6,134 bases of DNA, taken from the NCBI GenBank assembly GCA_016932145.1, contig JAFGDI010000184.1:1-6134 (forward strand), in the 5' to 3' direction. Below are positions 1-5,420 of this stretch, piece after piece. Both the position numbers and the translations under genes were made by a program. This DNA comes from Sedimentisphaerales bacterium. Its GTDB lineage: Bacteria > Planctomycetota > Phycisphaerae > Sedimentisphaerales > SM23-30. The notes beneath the pieces are model-generated. The model searched no databases and was not told the origin of the DNA. It saw only the letters and a program-made list of their open reading frames with translations. Within the stretch, counting starts at the first letter, position 1, and every line of letters starts with the position of its first letter.

Positions 1-2
1 AA

Positions 3-1715
3 CAATATCAGATCAGACAGTTTTTCGGTAAAGATCTCGATCTTATCTTCCCGGCCAAAGTACATAACCATGTAAATAACAGATTTGACAGCGAGGGTCT
101 GGGGCATTTCACTAATATCTATCTTCGCCCGCTTACAGTTGAGCCCCAGAGCAAAAAAGTAGTCTATGCCCGGGTTGTCACTGGCACACTGCCAGAAGTT
201 CAACAGAGAATAACTGATGCCGATATGACCGAACAGACATGTCAGTCGATCTATGATAGCAATCGAAATAAACTGCCGGAGATGAAGCCTGTGCCTGCCG
301 GCGATAAACTGCTATTTAGTCAAGAGCGAATGGCGGCAACAATATTAACCAATGTGGTTTATCCTGTATATACCCAGAAAAGCTATATCAAACATTATGC
401 TCCCGGTCGCTGGTGGGATTGCCTCTATACCTGGGACTCTGGCTTTATCGGGCTGGGAATAGCCGAGCTGGATATTCGTCAGGCATTGGAATGCCTTAAC
501 GCTTATGTCACCAGGCCCGGCTCACAATCAGCATTCATACATCATGGCAGTATGGTGCCGGTGCAGCATTATCTGTTTCTGGAGATATGGAATCGGACGC
601 AATCGCAGGAATATCTGGCATTTTATTATCCCAGATTAAGGCAATATTACGAATTTTTCATTGGCCGACTGGGCAGTTCAACAATGGACAAGTTCAATTC
701 CGGATTATTGAGCAGTTTTGATTACTTTTATAACTCTGGCGGCTGGGACGATTACCCGGCCCAGAAACACACCCACAACAAAAGACTGGGGGGCAAGGTA
801 TCACCTGTTGTTAATTCTGCCCATGCAATTGCTATTGCCCGGATAATGAGCATGGCAGCGGAGGCACTGGGTGAAACTCAGGACATTAGCATATATCAGC
901 AGGATATAACCAGACTGACCCAAAGCCTGCAAAAATTTTCCTGGGATCAGGATTCAGGTTATTTTGGCTATGTTGTACATAACGACAAGAAAGAACCTGT
1001 GGGCATATTAAGAGATGACAACGGCATTAATTATAATATGGGTCTCGATGGCATTTACCCTCTGGTCGCCGGTGCAGGTACAAAAGAACAAAACAAAGCT
1101 ATGCTTGAAAAGCTCAAGTCACCCAGTAATATCTGGAGCAGTGTCGGCCTGAGTGCCGTTGATCAGTCTGCCCCATATTATCGTAATGATGGCTATTGGA
1201 ACGGCACTGTCTGGATGCCGCATCAGTGGTTCTTCTGGAAAGCATTGCTCGATCTGGGCGAAGGTGAATTTGCCTGGGAGGTTGCCAGACGGGCTCTGGA
1301 CCTGTGGCAAAAGGAGGTTGATGCCACCTATAATTGCAACGAACATTTTATTATCGAAACCGGGCGAGGTGCCGGCTGGCATCAGTTTGGGGCATTGTCC
1401 AGCCCTGTACTAAAATGGTATGCAGCGTACTTCAGGCCAGGTACACTGACAACCGGATTCAATGCGTGGCTCATCAGGAAAGATTTTGCTCAGGACAACA
1501 GCTCTCTGGAAGCAGAGATAAAGCTCTATGGACAAGACGGTAATACTGACCATTGCAGTATGGTATTATGCCTGAACCCGGCATATAACTATGTCGTACA
1601 CTGGAATGGAACTGAAATAGAACCCAGAATAATAGATAATGGCATAATGGATATAAGTATTCCACTGCATGACAGCACAGGAATTCTGAGTGTAAAGAAA
1701 AATGGCAGGCATTAA
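3..1715 (+). CDS. GH63/trehalase-like (alpha/alpha)6-barrel glycoside hydrolase, 5'-partial
   Basis: Probable glycosidase of the six-hairpin superfamily (GH63, GH37 and relatives), hydrolysing an alpha-glycosidic bond in a small or branched glucoside; the substrate cannot be read from sequence. The frame is open from base 3, with 74 codons before the first in-frame ATG at 225, so that ATG is internal and the gene begins outside the window. About 570 residues are visible. The first ~70 look like the end of an N-terminal beta domain (FTNIYLRPLTVEPQSKKVVY). The barrel follows: a WWDCLYTWDSGF segment (from about 411), a GGWDDYP motif at 738-758 whose aspartates (747-752) fit the general acid, YWNGTVWMPHQW near 1194-1229, and NEHFIIETG with glutamates at 1341 and 1356, one of which fits the base, followed by the GWHQFG segment. 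A small beta-rich tail ends at TAA. No signal peptide or promoter can be judged because the 5' end is missing. It converges on the neighbouring gene. Superfamily confident, subfamily not. Confidence 0.8.
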   Translation, partial: QYQIRQFFGKDLDLIFPAKVHNHVNNRFDSEGLGHFTNIYLRPLTVEPQSKKVVYARVVTGTLPEVQQRITDADMTEQTCQSIYDSNRNKLPEMKPVPAGDKLLFSQERMAATILTNVVYPVYTQKSYIKHYAPGRWWDCLYTWDSGFIGLGIAELDIRQALECLNAYVTRPGSQSAFIHHGSMVPVQHYLFLEIWNRTQSQEYLAFYYPRLRQYYEFFIGRLGSSTMDKFNSGLLSSFDYFYNSGGWDDYPAQKHTHNKRLGGKVSPVVNSAHAIAIARIMSMAAEALGETQDISIYQQDITRLTQSLQKFSWDQDSGYFGYVVHNDKKEPVGILRDDNGINYNMGLDGIYPLVAGAGTKEQNKAMLEKLKSPSNIWSSVGLSAVDQSAPYYRNDGYWNGTVWMPHQWFFWKALLDLGEGEFAWEVARRALDLWQKEVDATYNCNEHFIIETGRGAGWHQFGALSSPVLKWYAAYFRPGTLTTGFNAWLIRKDFAQDNSSLEAEIKLYGQDGNTDHCSMVLCLNPAYNYVVHWNGTEIEPRIIDNGIMDISIPLHDSTGILSVKKNGRH

Positions 1716-1786
1716 AGGCATATTAACAGCCAGATTAAAAGGAACAGACTAAAAAGCACATGAGTTATAAATGGCCTGATAACAAG

Positions 1787-1815
1787 TTCACCTGCATTAT
1801 CCGCCATCAGGTGAA
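1787..1815. repeat. Perfect 8-bp inverted repeat in convergent gap, possible weak terminator
   Basis: TTCACCTG (1787-1794) and CAGGTGAA (1808-1815) form a perfect 8-bp stem with a 13-nt loop. It covers the TGA stop (1807-1809) of the minus-strand gene and lies between two convergent genes. Neither side is followed by a clear run of T, so a classical intrinsic terminator is not supported; it could help end transcription in both directions or protect 3' ends. Alternative pairings share the right arm, for example CCTGAT (1775-1780) with ATCAGG (1806-1811). Confidence 0.4.
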
Positions 1816-3363
1816 TTGGCCGAAAACTGTTTTGAGTCTCTCAGGAGAGAACAGACCAAAAAATAATTCCCGATATGCTGCTACCTGCTGTGAGGCTAAT
1901 TCTTTGCGAGCTTGTGCCAGTTCCTGTTCTATCTGACTGCATATATCCGGCATGGCATTACATATTACCTGATTTATATGGCGGATCTCATCAAAGACCA
2001 CTTGCCTTTCATGATGAGGGCCATCGCAATCACGGAAAGCATTGCTCTTTTCTATCAATATCATTTTCTGACGGAGTAAGGCATCGACCTCGACTGTATT
2101 ATCCCGGAAACTGACATAACGCTGCGGGTTTTTATGAAAGTCTCTGAGCTTTTGCTGCGATTTATTAACCTTAAGCTCAGCCAAACCCAGATCAGCCTCA
2201 AACCCCAGATCAGCCCAGACAGTAGCACTGGCACAGGCAAAGGCCGGCGGTTCAAAACCAAAATATCTGGCAATGAATTTATCGGTTACCTGATCGTAAT
2301 AGGCACCACCAATACCATGAATGAAATAATCAGCAAAAAACAAACGACAAAAGGCTGTGAAAGTAATGGCACGCGGCCTTATACGCAATGATGTCTCACG
2401 CAGTTGGTCAAGAAGCTCCTGGGCAGAATTGGGCAACTTTATGCCCAGCGTTTTCTCTTTCTCGCCACAGGCGATCATACCTTCTGACGGGCTGAAATAT
2501 AATGGCTGACGCTTTGCCCCGTGCATATTGAGCCAGAACGGCATCTCATAATAGCCTTTCGACTGAGACAAAGGACCAACTGGTGACTTATCAACACCAT
2601 TAGCCTGCATAAATTCAGCAATAGCATCATTATAAGTTTGCCAGAGCCTTTCACAATCGCTGAGCATATTAAAGACATAGTCCATAAAACCGGCAGTATC
2701 ACACAATCGTGAGACCGGCATGTCATATCGGTTAAGGTCCAGCCGACGGGCATATTCCAGATTTATATCAGAAACCAAAGCTGGCATAGTTTTGAATTTA
2801 CGGGCTCGCTTATCTATCTGTTCAATCAGCTCCTGAGCAGCATCGTGACAGGAAGGGACAATAACCTCAGAATTAAATATCTGACGGAGTCGCTTAAGTT
2901 CCCAGCTCGAAGGGCTAACCTGATATTCACAAGGCAGATCACCACGATCAACCGAAAGCGGGAGAGTATGAATAACAAAACCATTTTCACCCTTGCCCGG
3001 CAAAGCCAGATGCGGCTCGGTATTGTCTGAATCCACAATAAAGTTACATACTATTGCCTGATGGTCTCTTGCGAGCTTATCAGCCAGGAAATATTTAGCC
3101 AGAATACCACAATGATGAAAGGTCGGCTGATGGCCCAGGGCAATAATAATATTAGTATCGGGCAGCTCAAGCAGTTGGTGCAATTCTCGCCTGACATCTT
3201 TACGCCAATCAGCCAGCCCCCTGCCAAATACCAGAAATTGCTGGCTGAAAGCCTTAATATTAGCCAGTATGTCTTTATTGGCCTGCGCAATATCTGGCTG
3301 GCAAAGAACCTGCCCATTCTGCTGCGGTTTGGTTAACTGATTTTTTTCCACTATTCTGGTCAT
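1807..3363 (-). CDS. Uncharacterised 518-aa protein, BshC-like, of planctomycete type
   Basis: Function unknown. The N-terminal third has ALGHQPTF (residues 75-82), then GILAKYFLADKLA (86-98) and NFIVDSDNTE (107-116). The order and spacing recall BshC, the putative cysteine-adding enzyme of bacillithiol synthesis (GQQ-glycine loop, helix, then an acidic D-H-D segment), but identity is low and the DHD residues are replaced by DSD. A second conserved block lies at 329-361 (RPRAITFTAFCRLF, then FIHGIGGAYYD and VTD), which I recall from uncharacterised planctomycete proteins. The C-terminal ~90 residues (from about 425) are charged and helical, possibly coiled coil. No signal peptide or membrane helix is visible, so it is probably cytosolic. 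The ATG at 3363 has only a weak AGG four bases upstream and lies inside the preceding glycosyltransferase gene, which suggests translational coupling. No later ATG precedes the GHQP motif, so this start is the most likely. The fold link to BshC is inference. Confidence 0.72.
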   Translation of the reverse strand: MTRIVEKNQLTKPQQNGQVLCQPDIAQANKDILANIKAFSQQFLVFGRGLADWRKDVRRELHQLLELPDTNIIIALGHQPTFHHCGILAKYFLADKLARDHQAIVCNFIVDSDNTEPHLALPGKGENGFVIHTLPLSVDRGDLPCEYQVSPSSWELKRLRQIFNSEVIVPSCHDAAQELIEQIDKRARKFKTMPALVSDINLEYARRLDLNRYDMPVSRLCDTAGFMDYVFNMLSDCERLWQTYNDAIAEFMQANGVDKSPVGPLSQSKGYYEMPFWLNMHGAKRQPLYFSPSEGMIACGEKEKTLGIKLPNSAQELLDQLRETSLRIRPRAITFTAFCRLFFADYFIHGIGGAYYDQVTDKFIARYFGFEPPAFACASATVWADLGFEADLGLAELKVNKSQQKLRDFHKNPQRYVSFRDNTVEVDALLRQKMILIEKSNAFRDCDGPHHERQVVFDEIRHINQVICNAMPDICSQIEQELAQARKELASQQVAAYRELFFGLFSPERLKTVFGQFT

Positions 3364-4108
3364 ATAACCTGATTATTTCTGCCGGGGCGTTCTCTGCCCT
3401 GGCCATACTTTTTTGTAAAACTGCCTTATAATGTTTCAATCTCTGGCCAGGATCATTTAACTGTCCGCCAAAACAGCGGTTGGGATCATTGTAAACCAGC
3501 GAAATTGGCAACTCTTTTATCTTCAATTTTGCTCTGACCGCCTGAGACCAGAATTCCAGAGGGAAGGCATAGCCTTTTTCGGTGAGCTTCAGCCTGCTCA
3601 CCGCCTCCGTACGATAAGCCTTAAACCCGCAAAAGGCGTCAGTAAGCTCCAGTCCCAGTTGCTCTTGCAAAAGACTGACAATCTGGCCATTTATATATCG
3701 CCTGTCACTCGGGGGCATATCTCTGACCTCCGAATCGGCCATATACCTGGAACCACTGACTATATCGGCATTATCTGCCATAATAGCTTCAATAAAAAGA
3801 GGAATATACTCTGGCTCATGTTGAAAATCACAATCCATGGTAATAACCCAGCTATAGTTGTAACAATGGGCGAAATGGAAAATATCAGACATAGCCTGCC
3901 CGTAACCTCTGTTCTGTTCAAAAGTTAAGGAATAAATACCTCTTCTGCCAGCTAATATCTGGGCAGTCTGATCGGTACTACCATCATTAACAACCAGGAT
4001 ATCTGATATGTAAGTCCTTACAGAATCGAGCACTTGATTGATGTACCGCTCCTCATTATACGCCGGGATCGCTAATAGTATCTTATCTCTGTTTCTGGTA
4101 GAAGCCAT
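3275..4108 (-). CDS. Family 2 glycosyltransferase (DPM1-like, soluble)
   Basis: Inverting GT-A glycosyltransferase of family 2 that transfers a sugar from a nucleotide sugar, possibly to polyprenyl phosphate or another envelope acceptor; donor and acceptor are unknown. With the start at 4108 it has 277 residues: PAYNEE (15-20), NDGSTD (41-46), the metal-binding DCD at 92-94 followed by FQH, SGSRY (118-122), the acceptor-side DAFCGFKAYR (157-166), and a closing segment R211-CFGG with DPGQRLKHY. No membrane helices are seen, unlike GtrB-type enzymes. A longer frame reaches an ATG at 4153, but the ATG at 4108 is preceded at 7 nt by a strong AGGTGAGGA ribosome site, so 4108 is preferred. The last 29 residues overlap the downstream gene in another frame and resemble no conserved GT region. 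First gene of a two-gene unit. Confidence 0.88.
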   Translation of the reverse strand: MASTRNRDKILLAIPAYNEERYINQVLDSVRTYISDILVVNDGSTDQTAQILAGRRGIYSLTFEQNRGYGQAMSDIFHFAHCYNYSWVITMDCDFQHEPEYIPLFIEAIMADNADIVSGSRYMADSEVRDMPPSDRRYINGQIVSLLQEQLGLELTDAFCGFKAYRTEAVSRLKLTEKGYAFPLEFWSQAVRAKLKIKELPISLVYNDPNRCFGGQLNDPGQRLKHYKAVLQKSMARAENAPAEIIRLYDQNSGKKSVNQTAAEWAGSLPARYCAGQ

Positions 4109-4115
4109 ATAAAAT

Positions 4116-4124
4116 TCCTCACCT
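4116..4124 (-). promoter_or_regulatory. Ribosome binding site fixing the glycosyltransferase start
   Basis: The minus strand reads AGGTGAGGA and then 7 nt to the ATG at 4108. The alternative upstream ATG at 4153 has no comparable site, and this Shine-Dalgarno sequence would lie inside its coding region. Confidence 0.75.
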
Positions 4125-4132
4125 TTCAACCG

Positions 4133-4161
4133 ATTATTAGCCGGTAATATCAAATAGACAA
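4133..4161 (-). promoter_or_regulatory. Possible sigma70-type promoter for the glycosyltransferase unit
   Basis: On the minus strand TTGTCT (4156-4161) and AATAAT (4133-4138) are separated by 17 bp, which would start transcription just ahead of the ribosome site at 4116-4124. The region is AT-rich, so such matches arise by chance. It follows the tRNA terminator, so some promoter is expected between 4109 and 4277. Confidence 0.35.
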
Positions 4162-4275
4162 GTAGAAAATTACAAATAATTATTGTTAAATGAGTTAAGA
4201 AATATATTGTTACTTAAAACAGCCCCAACCCAGGAAAATCATGTAAATGAATGCGAAACGGTATGCTTTAAAATG

Positions 4276-4310
4276 AAAAAGCCTTGTAAATGGTAGTTTT
4301 ACAAGGCTTT
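4276..4310 (-). terminator. Intrinsic terminator downstream of tRNA-Arg
   Basis: A perfect 13-bp stem (4298-4310 with 4278-4290) with a 7-nt loop is followed on the minus strand by T residues (4280-4276), then CA and TTT. It starts 6 nt past the tRNA 3' end, so it ends the tRNA transcript and insulates the glycosyltransferase unit from dapB and the tRNA. Confidence 0.88.
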
Positions 4311-4316
4311 ACTGAA

Positions 4317-4390
4317 TACACCCGACAGGAGTCGAACCTGTAACCTTTGGTTTCGTAGACCAATGCTCTATCCAATTGAGCTACGAGTGC
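4317..4390 (-). tRNA. tRNA-Arg (anticodon ACG)
   Basis: A 74-nt cloverleaf folds on the minus strand: acceptor GCACTCG with CGGGTGT, D stem GCTC/GAGC around a 9-nt loop containing GG, anticodon stem TTGGT/ACCAA with loop CTACGAA (anticodon ACG), a 5-nt variable loop AGGTT, and T stem ACAGG/CCTGT with loop TTCGACT. The discriminator base is A at 4317. The acceptor stem has two G-U pairs, at 1-72 and 5-68. CCA is not encoded (TTC follows), so it must be added after transcription. A34 would be edited to inosine by TadA so that CGU, CGC and CGA can be read. Confidence 0.96.
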
Positions 4391-4437
4391 ATCATAAACC
4401 GACGATTGTGGTCATCAGTCGTTTTGAAGACCAGCAG

Positions 4438-4464
4438 TTTATATTAATAATAACATTAATGCAA
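4438..4464 (-). promoter_or_regulatory. Possible promoter for tRNA-Arg
   Basis: On the minus strand TTGCAT (4459-4464) precedes TATAAA (4438-4443) with a 15-bp gap; reading the -10 as TAAACT gives 17 bp. The start would fall near 4430, giving a 5' leader of about 40 nt before the tRNA. The -35 match is poor and the DNA is AT-rich. The tRNA could instead be transcribed from the dapB promoter, since no convincing terminator separates them. Confidence 0.35.
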
Positions 4465-4512
4465 GTCTAAAGTGTTATTTTATTAGCTTATTGTATATTT
4501 TTTAATTTAGGA

Positions 4513-5304
4513 TCATAATCCCAAGACGCTGAACATATCATAAAATCCTGGCTGGCGGCCATTTAGCCACTTAGCAGCCTTTATTGCCCCCCTCACAAAG
4601 GTGTCGCGGGTATGGGCATTATGGCGAATTTCGATAGTCTCACCCAGAGCCGAGAAATATACGCTGTGTTCGCCGACAATATCGCCAGCCCTAACGGCGT
4701 GCATGCCAATAGTTTTAGGTTCGCGCAAGGCCTCTTTGCCTTCGCGGCCATGCTGGCAACAATCAGGCCACTTATAATCGCGTCCCATAGCTGCATGGCG
4801 ACCCAGCTCAAGTGCGGTTCCACTAGGGGCATCGCGTTTGAAGCGATGATGAAATTCTACTATCTCGATATCGTAATCTTCGTCCAGCCGGGAAGCGACA
4901 TCCTGCACCAGCTTGCAGAGCAGGTTTACTCCCAGGCTCATATTGGCACCCAGCAGTACGGGAATATCAGCACCGGCTTGCTTAAGCTGCGACTTTTGGG
5001 ATTCGTCCAGACCAGTTGTGCCGACGACAAGAGCTATCTTATTGTCGCGACAATATTTAACCCAGCCCATCGTACTGGCTGGAAGTGAGAAATCAATTAT
5101 TACATCTGGCTTAACCTCTGGCTCAACGGTAATATTCACACCCAAAGCCCCGATCCCGGCAACAAGTCCGGCATCCTGTCCCAGTTGCGGGCACTGATCC
5201 CACTCCAGAGCGGCTACTATCTCAAACGCACCTGACTCTTTGGCCAGAGTAATTATCCTGCGGCCCATGCGCCCGGCGGCGCCTGTAACTGCCAGCTTTA
5301 TCAT
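4513..5304 (-). CDS. dapB: 4-hydroxy-tetrahydrodipicolinate reductase
   Basis: Cytosolic enzyme reducing 4-hydroxy-tetrahydrodipicolinate to tetrahydrodipicolinate with NAD(P)H, in the diaminopimelate and lysine pathway. The 263 residues match the usual family length of about 270. The N-terminal Rossmann fold carries GAAGRMG (8-14), with E34 at the end of the second strand and GTTG at 95-98; ANMSLGVN is at 120-127. The catalytic signature HHRFKRDAPSGTA (152-164) is complete, with H152 and K156 as proton donor pair, and the C-terminal HAVRAGDIVGEHSVYF and RHNAHTRDTFVRGA blocks are intact. The residue after E34 is tryptophan, where E. coli has the arginine that contacts the NADPH phosphate, so NADH may be favoured (inference). 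GAGGAA lies 5 nt before the ATG. It follows ablB after 116 bp and has its own promoter. Confidence 0.97.
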   Translation of the reverse strand: MIKLAVTGAAGRMGRRIITLAKESGAFEIVAALEWDQCPQLGQDAGLVAGIGALGVNITVEPEVKPDVIIDFSLPASTMGWVKYCRDNKIALVVGTTGLDESQKSQLKQAGADIPVLLGANMSLGVNLLCKLVQDVASRLDEDYDIEIVEFHHRFKRDAPSGTALELGRHAAMGRDYKWPDCCQHGREGKEALREPKTIGMHAVRAGDIVGEHSVYFSALGETIEIRHNAHTRDTFVRGAIKAAKWLNGRQPGFYDMFSVLGL

Positions 5305-5309
5305 ACATA

Positions 5310-5315
5310 TTCCTC
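5310..5315 (-). promoter_or_regulatory. dapB ribosome binding site
   Basis: GAGGAA on the minus strand, 5 nt before the ATG at 5304. It supports the chosen start, which also places the Rossmann glycine motif at the expected residue 8. Confidence 0.8.
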
Positions 5316-5355
5316 ATTTCTGGTTGTGTCTCTGTTTTATAATTATTTAAAGGGA

Positions 5356-5384
5356 ATTTTATCACATAAAATACTCAAAAGCAA
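5356..5384 (-). promoter_or_regulatory. dapB promoter with extended -10
   Basis: On the minus strand TTGCTT (5379-5384), a 17-bp spacer and TAAAAT (5356-5361) fit a housekeeping promoter, and TG one base ahead of the -10 (5363-5364) makes it an extended -10 element. Transcription would start near 5349, leaving an untranslated leader of about 45 nt that contains the ribosome site. dapB can thus be expressed apart from ablB. No obvious riboswitch fits in so short a leader. Confidence 0.6.
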
Positions 5385-5420
5385 GCAGCTATGAGAATAG
5401 CAACTGTCGCCAATTTGATT

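Noticed and set aside
1119..1665. Several 60-90-codon open frames on both strands inside the hydrolase gene
   Set aside because: They overlap conserved glycosidase motifs in other frames, with low-complexity or unpatterned translations.
4109..4153. Longer glycosyltransferase start at ATG 4153
   Set aside because: It would translate across the strong ribosome site at 4116-4124, and the added 15 residues resemble no GT2 N-terminus.
4317..4390. tRNA 3' end as an integration (att) site
   Set aside because: No repeat of the tRNA 3' end is found elsewhere in the window and there is no integrase or other mobile gene.
4451..4481. AATAACA/TGTTATT inverted repeat downstream of dapB as a terminator or operator
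   Set aside because: Seven AT-rich pairs around a 17-nt loop with no U-tract; expected by chance in such AT-rich DNA.
4612..5088. Plus-strand 158-codon open frame inside dapB
   Set aside because: It lies wholly antisense to a confidently identified dapB and shows no protein-family pattern; a shadow frame.
5388..5401. GCTAT-GAGA-ATAGC hairpin between ablB and dapB as an ablB terminator
   Set aside because: Only 5 bp, low GC and no T-run of useful length on the minus strand; too weak to call a terminator.
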